This document shows, piece by piece, positions 32,822-41,676 of a stretch of DNA of 64,000 bases. The position numbers and the translations under genes are program-made. The notes beneath the pieces were generated by a model. It had not been told where the DNA came from. It searched no databases and saw nothing but the letters and a program-made list of their open reading frames with translations. How positions within the stretch are numbered: the first letter of the stretch is position 1; each line of letters starts with the position of its first letter. The stretch spans positions 49,249 to 113,248 of the IMG/VR virus record IMGVR_UViG_3300007513_001761; one strand, 5' to 3'. This DNA is from a virus.

Positions 32822-33206
32822 ATCGTTCTCTCACTTTGTCGGCTAATGGAATAGGTTCTCCATCACCGTCTACTCTTATATAGGTAATTTCTGTCTCACA
32901 AACCGCTTTTTGTGTTCCATTATATGGGCTATGCCTACGAGCCTCCAGCCGGATACACACAGAGGTCGTCCCAACGCCGCACACTTCCCCGTAAATTTTG
33001 ATTAGATGTCCAGGTCTCACTGGCTTTTTGAAGGTGGTCTCAGACATCTTGAGGGTCACCATGCGCGGTGTATCGCAGCACTGGGCCGCATATGCACCAC
33101 CGGCTTCGTCTAGCCAACTGAGCATGACTCCTCCGAAGAGATTGCCATGGACTCCGATGTTCTGCCCCTTGCAGATGTGGGTTGAAATCAGTTCCATCTC
33201 ATCCAT
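32787..33206 (-). CDS. Hotdog acyl-CoA thioesterase
   Basis: 139 aa. GVHGNLFGGVMLSWLDEAGG is the signature of the YciA/ACOT group (GxxGNxFGGxxxxWxD, catalytic aspartate). FKKPVRPGHLIKIYGEV is the second hotdog motif. It hydrolyses acyl-CoA; in a phage this is an unusual metabolic gene. It overlaps the 872-aa gene by 8 nt. Confidence 0.88.
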   Translation of the reverse strand: MDEMELISTHICKGQNIGVHGNLFGGVMLSWLDEAGGAYAAQCCDTPRMVTLKMSETTFKKPVRPGHLIKIYGEVCGVGTTSVCIRLEARRHSPYNGTQKAVCETEITYIRVDGDGEPIPLADKVRERYGNRRKDETSG

Positions 33207-35817
33207 TCAACGCAGCGAGCAAACGCTCGACTTTCAATAACTGAGTCTCTTCATTTTTGTAGCTTTCAGCATAACCACCAGCGCCAGAACCCACTTGTGT
33301 TCCACTAAGGGGGATTTTCTCCTGAAGCATGTCCCGAAAAACCTCGTTAGCAACTCGATTAATTTCGTCTTGATCGTCCCAAACCTCTACAAGGTTGCGT
33401 AAAACTGCGGCTTGTGCGTCAGAACTCTCCTCGTGTACCGAAAACATAACATTAAGCTCTTCGCTTTCACCTTCGGTACCATGAATGCCGACAAGGTCAA
33501 TATCTAAGGGCATTTCTGGGTAGTGTTCCATTTTTGTGTTTTTGAATGCTGGTGCTGTCATTCGTCGTCTAATCTCAAGCCAGTAATTGCGATCTGCGAA
33601 AATCTGAGCGGCTTGTTCTTCTGTGGCACCCAAATCAGCATACCACACTTCTGGGTGGGCTGTGAAATTGATAAATTCGAATTCATCCATTTCATAACCT
33701 TCTTCTGCGTGGGTTTCCCAATGATACAAATCCAGATTGTCATTCACTACATCGTTTCCTAAGTGCATCACACCACCGCCTTTCATTGCGCCTTCGCGCT
33801 TAAAGAAGTTCGTTAAAAGAAACTTGATAGGTTCGCGTTTTTCGTCAACTTCGGCATCAACCGCCTCACAAAAATCTTCATAGTCTTCTGGAGCATAGGC
33901 ATATTCTTGACCACCCCTACCTAAAAGCTTGCTTGGTTCAACATCAATTCGTAAATAGTTTCGCGCCTGCCCTCCAGCGCCCGGAGTCCGACGCATCTGG
34001 TTGGGATAATCTGCCTTAACCCACGGAAAGCCATATTCTTGCAATTGTTCTAGCGCATAACCAATTACCTCAATGCCAGGCCATATTTTCCATTCATCAT
34101 CATCCCAGGTTATAATGATGTCAGCCTCACATGCTATATACACGCCATCACCACCATCATCAAGAGCAGTAGCTTCAACTGAGGTGACTGCCATCATTTC
34201 ATTAACGCGTTCTGATATTGCGTTACATTCGGCTTGATAGCGTTCCAGCAATCCACTCACTAGGTTTGAATCAAGCTCGTCTTCTGTGGTTTCATCGCGC
34301 TTGGGTGTCCCGGAGACTTGTGCTTTTTTGCCGAACAGTGCTGCCACTAAACTAGAAATAGGGGTGTCTTCGTAAGAACCTCCAAATTTAATGAAGTTGC
34401 TAAGATCGATTGTTCCAAATTGCCATGGTTCATCGCCCCATTTATCACCGTAAGCGCGACTAGTATCTCTGGGTGCGTCTTCTAGCTGTTTGGCTTGATT
34501 TTCTTGAGCCCAAGTCATTACGCGTTTGCGGAATCCGGGTATTGCCGCTCCGTAAACCCGGCTTTCGGGTACCGCTAGTTGCACGCCGTCATAGGGATTA
34601 AATTCCTTCTCGCCGGCGCGCTTGATACGCAAAAAGAGCGCACGCAACTCTTCCTTGCTCAAATGATCCGGAAGATCATCGAGTTTGCCGTACTTGGCTA
34701 GCAAAGACTCTTGCTCCTCGGCGCTGTAGTAACGTACTTGTCGTATACGCAAACGAGAAACAGGATTAATCCAGCCATTATCGTAATGACTTCGCGTGTC
34801 ATCAAAAAAGACCTCATCTTCTTGAAATTCGCGGCTGTCAACAATTTGGTCTAAGGTTACATCTTTGCCGTAGTTCTCTAAAATGTTTTCTGTTTTCGCA
34901 ACATATGCGACGGCGCCGTGTCCATGAGCTTCGGCCACTGCACATTTATAATAGGAGTCACCACCGCCGCGCGATGGAGGAGAATGACAAGAAGTAATAT
35001 CCTCAAAGTCACTCATCCGTAAAATATCGATAGGATTGCGAGTGATAATAATAGAATATTGATTTCCGCTCGCCTTGTCAAGATTCTTTTTAATATAATC
35101 AGCATTTTCTTGCCAATAACGCGCCAACTCCTGAATAGCTTTAGTTGACGCCAACTCTCGGGGAATTCCACCCCTGACTTGGGCGCCCATCATGTCAATG
35201 TAAGATCCTAATCTATAATAATTTTTTAATTCTTCTTCACTTAATGCTGCCTCGATCTCTGTACCGGTAAATCCAGTAACAGTGTTCGGGGTCTTCTCTT
35301 CTATTTTTTTTCTTAAAACATCATATTTGATGCGATAATCTATCATTTTGGATAAAAACTTACCAATTTTCATCTTAATTTTCTTGCTTTTGTGGGACAT
35401 TCCACGACCCAAATTCATAATCGTGTTTGTCATTCCATCGGGACTTAAGTCAACCAATTGGCGTTCACCTTCAATTGTGCCTTTTTCCCAATCAACGGTG
35501 TAGCCCAGATCGTCCCATAATCTTATAAACCTTCCTAGCTCTGTACCGGCATCCAAGGTGGGAAAATCAAGAATTAAGCGCATTTTGCCATCGAAAATCT
35601 TATCGAATGCCATGTCTTCGCTTGGCATGTCATCAATGGCCGTTCGAATGTGCTCTATTTCATCTTCCGAGATTTCTCTAAGTAATCTGTCTTTCTTTTC
35701 CAGCTTGATGATTTGTTTTTTGTATAATTCTTTACTTTCTTCGTCTGCGGGCGGCGTTCCTTGTCCAAAACCACCCTCAGTAAGAAATTTCTTCCATGTA
35801 TTATTAAAAGTTCTCAT
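33199..35817 (-). CDS. Large leader-tagged protein of unknown function
   Basis: 872 aa. Leader MRTFNNTWKKFLTEGG. A region at about 257-300 reads IITRNPIDILRMSDFED, then ITSCHSPPSRGGG and CAVAEAHGHGAVAYVA, a Cys/His-containing stretch recurring in large phage proteins that I cannot name. The C-terminal third is acidic. Length and leader suggest an internal virion protein delivered with the DNA. Confidence 0.7.
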   Translation of the reverse strand: MRTFNNTWKKFLTEGGFGQGTPPADEESKELYKKQIIKLEKKDRLLREISEDEIEHIRTAIDDMPSEDMAFDKIFDGKMRLILDFPTLDAGTELGRFIRLWDDLGYTVDWEKGTIEGERQLVDLSPDGMTNTIMNLGRGMSHKSKKIKMKIGKFLSKMIDYRIKYDVLRKKIEEKTPNTVTGFTGTEIEAALSEEELKNYYRLGSYIDMMGAQVRGGIPRELASTKAIQELARYWQENADYIKKNLDKASGNQYSIIITRNPIDILRMSDFEDITSCHSPPSRGGGDSYYKCAVAEAHGHGAVAYVAKTENILENYGKDVTLDQIVDSREFQEDEVFFDDTRSHYDNGWINPVSRLRIRQVRYYSAEEQESLLAKYGKLDDLPDHLSKEELRALFLRIKRAGEKEFNPYDGVQLAVPESRVYGAAIPGFRKRVMTWAQENQAKQLEDAPRDTSRAYGDKWGDEPWQFGTIDLSNFIKFGGSYEDTPISSLVAALFGKKAQVSGTPKRDETTEDELDSNLVSGLLERYQAECNAISERVNEMMAVTSVEATALDDGGDGVYIACEADIIITWDDDEWKIWPGIEVIGYALEQLQEYGFPWVKADYPNQMRRTPGAGGQARNYLRIDVEPSKLLGRGGQEYAYAPEDYEDFCEAVDAEVDEKREPIKFLLTNFFKREGAMKGGGVMHLGNDVVNDNLDLYHWETHAEEGYEMDEFEFINFTAHPEVWYADLGATEEQAAQIFADRNYWLEIRRRMTAPAFKNTKMEHYPEMPLDIDLVGIHGTEGESEELNVMFSVHEESSDAQAAVLRNLVEVWDDQDEINRVANEVFRDMLQEKIPLSGTQVGSGAGGYAESYKNEETQLLKVERLLAALNG

Positions 35818-35963
35818 AATTTATCCATCCATTCGTACAGTGCCACAACCATCACAACCTGGAAAACACAAAATGTTAAATACAACACGCATGCTTTCAA
35901 ATCTCCATAATAATCAGTCTCGTCAATCCAGAATTCTCTCCAAATATGGTGAAACCTAATCAT
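35814..35963 (-). CDS. Small membrane protein, 49 aa
   Basis: MIRFHHIWREFWIDETDYYG precedes one transmembrane helix (VLYLTFCVFQVVMVVALY). The stop overlaps the ATG of the 872-aa gene (ATGA) and the start overlaps the NUDIX gene by 8 nt, so it is a tightly nested gene. Confidence 0.55.
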   Translation of the reverse strand: MIRFHHIWREFWIDETDYYGDLKACVLYLTFCVFQVVMVVALYEWMDKL

Positions 35964-36435
35964 CTTTTACATTTTTTAATGCCTTGTCTAATAAATAGAC
36001 TGGAAATGTTCTTAATTCGAGAGCTTTTTCGCTTTTTATTTCCTCAATTGTTGCCCATTTGTGATCTGAATGTTCAATAATTCCTGTTTTTGGGTTTTTA
36101 ACAAACTTTACATCACCGCTCCACTGCGTAGTGACGTAATAATATTTGTCTGCGTCATCAGTTTGTATTTTATCAACGTATTTTAAATTTGTTAAGGAAG
36201 AGTCAAGCCCAGTTTCTTCTTGTAGTTCTCTTAGGGCCCCAGCCTCAATAGAATTATCGTCATCGTCTATGTGACCACCGGGCAAATCCCAATATCCTTG
36301 TTTAGAATCTTCGCCAGGCGAACGTTTAATTACAAGAATCTTCATATCTTCGTCTATACAAACGATTGAAGCTATGGATTTACGTTCTTTTTTATTTTCT
36401 TTAAGATAAGTGGTCCATGTAGTCGAATAACTCAT
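35956..36435 (-). CDS. NUDIX hydrolase with capsid-targeting-like leader
   Basis: 159 aa. The Nudix box reads GGHIDDDDNSIEAGALRELQEETGL, i.e. Gx5Ex7REUxEExGU with a two-residue insertion. N-terminus MSYSTTWTTYLKENKK fits the leader series. It cleaves nucleoside-diphosphate-linked compounds such as NADH, ADP-ribose or RNA caps. The leader hints that the enzyme enters the capsid. Confidence 0.85.
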   Translation of the reverse strand: MSYSTTWTTYLKENKKERKSIASIVCIDEDMKILVIKRSPGEDSKQGYWDLPGGHIDDDDNSIEAGALRELQEETGLDSSLTNLKYVDKIQTDDADKYYYVTTQWSGDVKFVKNPKTGIIEHSDHKWATIEEIKSEKALELRTFPVYLLDKALKNVKDD

Positions 36436-36438
36436 GGG

Positions 36439-37203
36439 TTAGCGGCATGCCCTGTGTTTGTTATTTTTCGCTTCGCATAACATTTGCAATGCTAAATCCA
36501 TGTGGATGTTTTGAATTGGAGCCACCCACATCAAATTTGCGATTACTTGATGATAGCCCGTAGAGTGTGCGTGCTCAACGTCTATGCCCCACAAAACTCC
36601 CACGATGTCTCCAGTCGAATCATAAACCAAAGAGCCGCTGCAGCCAAACCAGCCGTGCGTATGTAGCAGTATTTGCATCCCCGCATCCGTTAAAATCTCA
36701 TACCCCGCTACCCGGCCACGAAAGGTCATCAATCGATGATCGGAGGGATATCCAGAGTAAGTAATTTCTTCTCCTACGTCTATAATGTCTTTGCGCGGAG
36801 AGAACTTCAAAGGTTTCGCAAATTGAAATTCTTGTAGAACATATAAAACAGCTACATCGTGCAATTCGTCAGAATAAACCAAGACACATTCTCTAATTTC
36901 TGTTCCTTGGAGCGCATAGTACCGGCCACCTAAAATCCCGTCTGCTACATGTTGTGCAGTGAAAACCAAGGTTAAACCTTTGTAATTAACCAAAGCGCCA
37001 CTTCCATGACCTCCGCGTGCACCAGCCTTAACTACTTTTACAGCAGCATCCCGGACCTTTTGTTCGACTGCGGTGATAGTAGAGCTAATGGGGACCGGCT
37101 CTGTGTTCATAGATGTATCTAAAAACGGGGCAACTTCTTCCATGCTTGCAGCCTGCACAGTTGTCGAAAACAAGAGCGCGGCAATGATCATAATGTATTT
37201 CAT
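36439..37203 (-). CDS. Secreted trypsin-like serine protease
   Basis: 254 aa from ATG at 37203, which yields a clean signal peptide (MKYIMIIAALLFSTTVQA) cut near residue 19; a longer frame to 37341 has no signal. Catalytic triad: FTAQHVADG (H), ELHDVAVL (D), GWFGCSGSLVYD (GCSGS, S). Chymotrypsin/HtrA-like domain, no PDZ. Periplasmic or virion-exterior protease genes of this kind are unusual in phages. Confidence 0.85.
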   Translation of the reverse strand: MKYIMIIAALLFSTTVQAASMEEVAPFLDTSMNTEPVPISSTITAVEQKVRDAAVKVVKAGARGGHGSGALVNYKGLTLVFTAQHVADGILGGRYYALQGTEIRECVLVYSDELHDVAVLYVLQEFQFAKPLKFSPRKDIIDVGEEITYSGYPSDHRLMTFRGRVAGYEILTDAGMQILLHTHGWFGCSGSLVYDSTGDIVGVLWGIDVEHAHSTGYHQVIANLMWVAPIQNIHMDLALQMLCEAKNNKHRACR

Positions 37204-37205
37204 TT

Positions 37206-37781
37206 TTATAATGTTCTCCTTTTTGAATCTAAAATGGTACTCACTAAATGAATTCGATTGGATTCTCCTCCGTTTAGCGCTGTATGATATCTTAATGTGT
37301 TGGTATAATAAACTGAACCATTGGCCGGCAAGTGCGTACAAAAATTATCCGCTATAAACAAGCAGCCTGGATTGGTTAGAAGTGGGATGTGGAGCCGAGG
37401 TTCTGGATCTCGATGGTAACTTAAACATCCGCGAGGTTCCAATAAAAGAAGGCGCATGCGCCCCAACGTAAAATATGCGGATAATTCTTCATACACTGTT
37501 TCAAAATACGTGTTTTTTATTTCGGGAATTAATTCTGTGTAAAGACTTTCATCTACAAAGTTTTCGCGTTGAACTTCTTTATACTCATCGTTTTTCATCC
37601 AAAATATTCCACGTGGATCCACTTCTTCTCTATTGGGAATGCAATTTAAGCTAATGGCTTTTACTAATCCGTTAGAATGCTCAATGTCATCCAATAATGT
37701 AACATATGCAACCAATAATTCATCTATGTCAAATCTAACAAACGAGAGGTCGTATATATCATTGTTATAAATCATACCCAA
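37206..37781 (-). CDS. 2OG-Fe(II) oxygenase, Asp/Asn beta-hydroxylase-like
   Basis: 191 aa. LEPRGCLSYHRDPEPRLHIPLLTN gives H-x-D, an iron-binding pair; NTLRYHTALNGGESNRIHLV supplies the distal histidine and the arginine that salt-bridges 2-oxoglutarate. Common in marine phages, where it may hydroxylate proteins or nucleotides. It abuts the serine protease gene. Confidence 0.82.
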   Translation of the reverse strand: MGMIYNNDIYDLSFVRFDIDELLVAYVTLLDDIEHSNGLVKAISLNCIPNREEVDPRGIFWMKNDEYKEVQRENFVDESLYTELIPEIKNTYFETVYEELSAYFTLGRMRLLLLEPRGCLSYHRDPEPRLHIPLLTNPGCLFIADNFCTHLPANGSVYYTNTLRYHTALNGGESNRIHLVSTILDSKRRTL

Positions 37782-37814
37782 TCCTGAATAAGAACAAAGT
37801 AATTAGAACCATTT

Positions 37815-39431
37815 TTAAGTACCCGTATCCTTTTCTTCAGGACAGTCATAAATTGGAGCATAACTGATGTAAATCTCAGAACCCGCCGAAGGGATATTGC
37901 TGTTATCAAAAACCACTACATTCCCGGTAGACTCGTAGGTCCAATCAGTGCTGGTAACCCCGTCTACCTTTACATAAATCGATTGTTCTATGGGTTCTTG
38001 TGTCAGAAGAAACGAGGACTTTAAGATCGATTCGTTGGCCAAAGTCTCCAGCGGGGTACCCCAGTCATCTTCGCAGATTGATAAGTACACTCCATTTAAA
38101 TATGAAACAGTAGTGTAGTACTCAGTGCCTTCTTGCGCTCCACCGTTGGCAGTGCAGCCACCAGGATAGTCGCCAGCCACAGCGTGCGCTGTAACATAGT
38201 CTGCATCGCCCTTTGCAGCTACCGTATATGTTTTGATACTAGTAGGAGTAATTCCACTTGAAGAATCATCTTCGTCAGATACATATATAATGATTAATTT
38301 GGAATCAGTTCTCCAAAAATCACTTCCAGGTCCAAAGTCGTAACCGGCTTGAAGGGCGTAATAAGAATAGAAAAGACCTTTTTCGCTAGCGCTGCCTTGT
38401 GTTCCAATATCATCAATGATGGTGGCTACTTCTGAGACAGGGTCAAGAGTGGAAGTGGTAATTAGAGTTCCTTCTGCGTGATAGCTGTCGGTGGTAATAA
38501 ATCCTATGTGATAATCCACACCAGACGTATCTAATACGTTCATAAACGTATCAAAGTTGGTAGCCAGTTGTGTTTGTTTATCGTTCATGGAACACGAATT
38601 GTCTACGACAAATAAAATATCCACTGCATCAATTTGGCTTTGCTCAAACGTTTCTTCATAAGTTGAGGTATAGGCGCCATCAGCTACTTGATCAGCACTA
38701 GCTAACGGCGTTTGAGGATCATTAGACTGAATCTCGATAACAGCAGCATCCGTATCAATGTCTGTTGGATAATATTGTACCTGCAAGACTACAGCATCCC
38801 CCGGAGCCAAAATCCAAGGCAGAGCACCATATGTGTCTTCGTAATCTTCTATCGCAAAATCGGCTGGGTATGTCACAAAATAATCAATTTGGTCGATAAC
38901 TAGCTCTACATCTCCGATATTGGTAATTGTAACGTCGAGACTCTCCTCGCAGCCAACCAACACAGAATTAAAGTCAAAAGTTTCAGGCTCAACGCTAATA
39001 ACAGGGGCCGAACCGTCTCCTACCAATGTGACAGGAACCGTTGGTGTCTCATAATCATTAGAGAGAATAGAGACAGAATTAGAATTCGTCTCATATGTTT
39101 CAGGGTCGTAAGTTACTGTAAATGTTGCGCTTTCTTCCGGTTCAAGCGAATCATTACCCACGAGAGAAGAGACGGTAAATGCACTGCTAGCAATATCAAG
39201 CTGGATGCTATCTATATCTAATGTATCGGTGCCACCATTTGTGATTGTCACAGTCTCGGTAACCGTATCCCCATCTGCATTGAGGGTTCCGAAATTTATG
39301 AGTGTAGGGTCCACCAGTATATCTGGATTCTCGGGAGGTGGCGGATTGTCAGTTTCTATCTTAGTTACACTATAATCGCTGCATGCTCCCAAAAGTACTA
39401 CAAAAGGTAGTAATTTTAATAGGTGCCCCAT
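37815..39431 (-). CDS. Lipoprotein with HYDIN/SPD-2-like repeats and VWA domain
   Basis: 538 aa. Lipobox LLGAC at residue 17. Two Ig-like repeats (about 35-145 and 147-240) start DILVDPTLINFGTL and ISVEPETFDFNSV, the choice-of-anchor/HYDIN pattern. A VWA domain follows with MIDAS DNSCSMND. The final about 60 residues match the end of the lipoprotein at 20153 (FLLTQEPIEQSIYVKVDG). Composition (D, T, P rich, ending in DTGT) resembles Myxococcota cell-surface proteins. It may serve as a surface adhesin or host-binding factor. Confidence 0.85.
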   Translation of the reverse strand: MGHLLKLLPFVVLLGACSDYSVTKIETDNPPPPENPDILVDPTLINFGTLNADGDTVTETVTITNGGTDTLDIDSIQLDIASSAFTVSSLVGNDSLEPEESATFTVTYDPETYETNSNSVSILSNDYETPTVPVTLVGDGSAPVISVEPETFDFNSVLVGCEESLDVTITNIGDVELVIDQIDYFVTYPADFAIEDYEDTYGALPWILAPGDAVVLQVQYYPTDIDTDAAVIEIQSNDPQTPLASADQVADGAYTSTYEETFEQSQIDAVDILFVVDNSCSMNDKQTQLATNFDTFMNVLDTSGVDYHIGFITTDSYHAEGTLITTSTLDPVSEVATIIDDIGTQGSASEKGLFYSYYALQAGYDFGPGSDFWRTDSKLIIIYVSDEDDSSSGITPTSIKTYTVAAKGDADYVTAHAVAGDYPGGCTANGGAQEGTEYYTTVSYLNGVYLSICEDDWGTPLETLANESILKSSFLLTQEPIEQSIYVKVDGVTSTDWTYESTGNVVVFDNSNIPSAGSEIYISYAPIYDCPEEKDTGT

Positions 39432-39455
39432 ATTATTAACTATGCTGCCGCCACG

Positions 39456-39608
39456 CTATTTTCGTAAGAAAATGAAATTAAGCAACAAAACATTTATGAT
39501 AGAGAGAACCTGCAAATGAGAAAGTTGCAGATGTGTAGCCAACACAAACAACACAATGTTGGCCACAATAGCCGAGATGCACGAATAAAAGTAGATTTTT
39601 CCTAGCAC
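39456..39608 (-). CDS. Small membrane protein, 50 aa (GTG start)
   Basis: MLGKIYFYSCISAIVANIVL and LQVLSIINVLLLNFIF give two transmembrane segments. GTG start at 39608; no strong ribosome-binding site is visible. It fills the gap between the lipoprotein and the next operon. Confidence 0.45.
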   Translation of the reverse strand: MLGKIYFYSCISAIVANIVLFVLATHLQLSHLQVLSIINVLLLNFIFLRK

Positions 39609-39631
39609 TTTAAATAACTAGGGAATTAAAT

Positions 39632-39877
39632 TTAAGAATGTGAAATTATTCTTATATTGTGCGTGATTTCAATTTTCCTTTGGCGCCCAGTATCGAACAT
39701 ATAGGCATATACATGAGGAAACATTCCCATCTGATAGTCGTCTTCTCGTTCAATCTTGTCAGTTACGACAATTCCATAACTTTCTTGCTCGATTTCCATT
39801 TCATAGCTCATTTGTCTTAAGCTAATCAAATCGCCCTTTTTAATTTCCCAAGTTACATGACTGTAATTACGGCTCAT
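39632..39877 (-). CDS. GDLI-type small SH3-like protein
   Basis: 81 aa. IKKGDLISLRQMSYE, ESYGIVVTDK and RKIEITHNIRII follow the strand order of the GDLV family. First of a run of such proteins; 4-nt overlap with the 155-aa gene. Confidence 0.65.
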   Translation of the reverse strand: MSRNYSHVTWEIKKGDLISLRQMSYEMEIEQESYGIVVTDKIEREDDYQMGMFPHVYAYMFDTGRQRKIEITHNIRIISHS

Positions 39878-40341
39878 AAGTTGTCAATTTCCTCTTGCAT
39901 CCACTCTTCGGCCATTTCGAAATTAGCGAAGATAGGCGAGAAGCCAGCGAGATATCGAGACGTGCCCATCTCCAAGAGTGCCCATTGCCACTTCCAGTCG
40001 CTCTCAGCACATAGGGTAAGGGCAGCACAGGCGTGCACCCCCGCTTCAATTTTCACGTCCTTTAGGCGCCCGCGCACGACGCGAGAACGTTTGCGCATGT
40101 CAGCTTCCTTGGTTAGTGATTGTCTTTCTTGCTCTCGCATTTGTGGCAAATCTCCTCTCAAGATGAGTACATGCGAATCGCGATATTTTTTACTAAATTT
40201 TTTTCTAACATTTTCGTTGTAATACTCATTCACCGTTTCCGGGTCACCATACTCAAACACATGAAAGGGAGCTTTAGCGCGTCTCCCGTTTTTAAAAAGC
40301 TTATACACATTCCAATTATAATTCAAAAGAACCTCCGTCAA
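39874..40341 (-). CDS. Protein of unknown function
   Basis: 155 aa, basic, mixed helix and strand: a central RKFSKKYRDSHVLILRGDLP and a C-terminal helix (FEMAEEWMQEEIDN). It contains HACAALTLCAES, which could be a metal site. Not assigned. Confidence 0.6.
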   Translation of the reverse strand: MTEVLLNYNWNVYKLFKNGRRAKAPFHVFEYGDPETVNEYYNENVRKKFSKKYRDSHVLILRGDLPQMREQERQSLTKEADMRKRSRVVRGRLKDVKIEAGVHACAALTLCAESDWKWQWALLEMGTSRYLAGFSPIFANFEMAEEWMQEEIDNL

Positions 40342-40615
40342 TAGATTGCCATTTTATTATACCAAGAATTATAGATAATTTCAACTGTTCTTCTTCCCAA
40401 AGTGAAAGTTTTAGAGCTTCATTGGTGCGGAATTGGCCTCCACGCTCTCCACTTGTCCACTTGATTTCCCAAAAATATAAATCGTCTTGAAGGATGTCGA
40501 TTCGACGTTCGCGCTTAAGCAAGAAACCTATCGCGTTAGTAGAAGCATCAATTATCACATCGCCAACAGCGAGAGTGATTTGATTTAGTTCTTCTTTAAG
40601 TGCATCGATTGTCAT
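40316..40615 (-). CDS. Small SH3-like protein
   Basis: 99 aa. AVGDVIIDASTNAIGFLLKR, FWEIKWTSGERGG and SLWEEEQLKL match the GD-V...GF-L barrel pattern with a longer C-terminal helix. It overlaps the 155-aa gene by 26 nt. Confidence 0.6.
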   Translation of the reverse strand: MTIDALKEELNQITLAVGDVIIDASTNAIGFLLKRERRIDILQDDLYFWEIKWTSGERGGQFRTNEALKLSLWEEEQLKLSIILGIIKWQSIDGGSFEL

Positions 40616-40625
40616 GCATTAATTA

Positions 40626-40895
40626 TCACCCAGGTGCACTTAAAACGCATGTTTCTATTAAAAGAATTAATCCTTCTTCGGTATAGGTTTGCAAGCGATC
40701 CAGTGGCCATGGTCCAGGACCCACCCAAAAAATATCCCAGACCCACACAACTCCCGCCTCATAATTGATTTCTTCCATAACCAAGACTAAATCGTCATCT
40801 TCTTCGAAGATGTTATATCGTCTGACTAGCACGCCGATTTCTCTCGCAGCGTGGTCTATAAGTATGTCGCCAGATTTAAGGGGTTTTTGCTCCAT
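40626..40895 (-). CDS. Small SH3-like protein
   Basis: 89 aa. LKSGDILIDHAAREIGVLVRR then WVWDIFWVGPGPW: a paralogue of the previous gene with the same GDILID-(A)-IG-L start. It probably arose by tandem duplication. Confidence 0.65.
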   Translation of the reverse strand: MEQKPLKSGDILIDHAAREIGVLVRRYNIFEEDDDLVLVMEEINYEAGVVWVWDIFWVGPGPWPLDRLQTYTEEGLILLIETCVLSAPG

Positions 40896-41151
40896 GCATG
40901 CGAACTCTCAACCAATTAGGTTCTTCGTTGATGCAAGATGCAATTTGTGTATATGTATTGTCGCTCGCATCAACTATACATATGTTGTTCGGGCCCTTAA
41001 TCGGCACAATGTTCGAATCCGAAGTGTTTCTAAACATATTTGCGGCAAAATTGACAGCAGTTGTGGGTCGATCTTCCACAATCGGTCTCTCCGCATAATC
41101 AAAACCAAATAAAAAAGCGGCTACTAAGCCAAACATGGTTAAAAGTTTCAT
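40876..41151 (-). CDS. Small exported protein
   Basis: 91 aa. MKLLTMFGLVAAFLFGFDYA reads as a signal peptide, then a short domain with a cysteine pair (NICIV and ASCINE). No lipobox. It overlaps the next gene by 20 nt. Confidence 0.55.
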   Translation of the reverse strand: MKLLTMFGLVAAFLFGFDYAERPIVEDRPTTAVNFAANMFRNTSDSNIVPIKGPNNICIVDASDNTYTQIASCINEEPNWLRVRMHGAKTP

Positions 41152-41166
41152 TTTTTACAATCCTCG

Positions 41167-41361
41167 TTATACTACTTTGTAATGACCATAATTAGTCCAC
41201 ATAATCCAAGCATCCTTTTTAATTTTCGGAAATCGAACATACATCATTTTAGTTTCTCGATTGACTTCCAACACAAAACCAAGCGAGCGCTTTTGTTTTG
41301 TCATATCTTTGACAAAGTCGCCTTTCTTGGCAATTTTAAAAGGGGCAGCAAACGGATCCAT
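41167..41361 (-). CDS. Small SH3-like protein
   Basis: 64 aa from MDPFAAPFK at 41361; a longer frame to 41451 overlaps the upstream gene entirely. AKKGDFVKDMTKQKRSLGFVLEV and WIMWTNYGHYKVV have the family pattern. Confidence 0.6.
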   Translation of the reverse strand: MDPFAAPFKIAKKGDFVKDMTKQKRSLGFVLEVNRETKMMYVRFPKIKKDAWIMWTNYGHYKVV

Positions 41362-41362
41362 T

Positions 41363-41632
41363 CTATACCTTAATGCGATCAATAATATACGGATGATGGA
41401 ACGACAAATCTTTGTACAACTTCTTGATGACCTTCTTGGCAATTTCGCCAATGTCTTCTTTCGTCTTTTTAGAGTCCAAAGCTTTTGCTAGTTCGTCTTC
41501 TAAAGCTTTCTTTAGCTCCTTTTGGAAAGAATTGTCCAATTCCTTGGAAATCATTTTTTTGATTTCGGCCTTATCGGTCTTGGTCAATTCTTCCACAATG
41601 AGTTGCTTGAGTCGTTGTTCAGTTAATCGCAT
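41363..41632 (-). CDS. Helical protein with MRLTEQRLKQLI leader
   Basis: 89 aa, all-helical, lysine/glutamate rich. The start MRLTEQRLKQLIVEEL resembles the short N-terminal leaders found on virion proteins in marine phages (basic, amphipathic, ending in EEL), a second leader type beside W..YL.E. May be a prohead core component. Confidence 0.6.
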   Translation of the reverse strand: MRLTEQRLKQLIVEELTKTDKAEIKKMISKELDNSFQKELKKALEDELAKALDSKKTKEDIGEIAKKVIKKLYKDLSFHHPYIIDRIKV

Positions 41633-41676
41633 TCCATCACACCTTTAAACAGTATACCATAAATAGTTCGCAAAAG

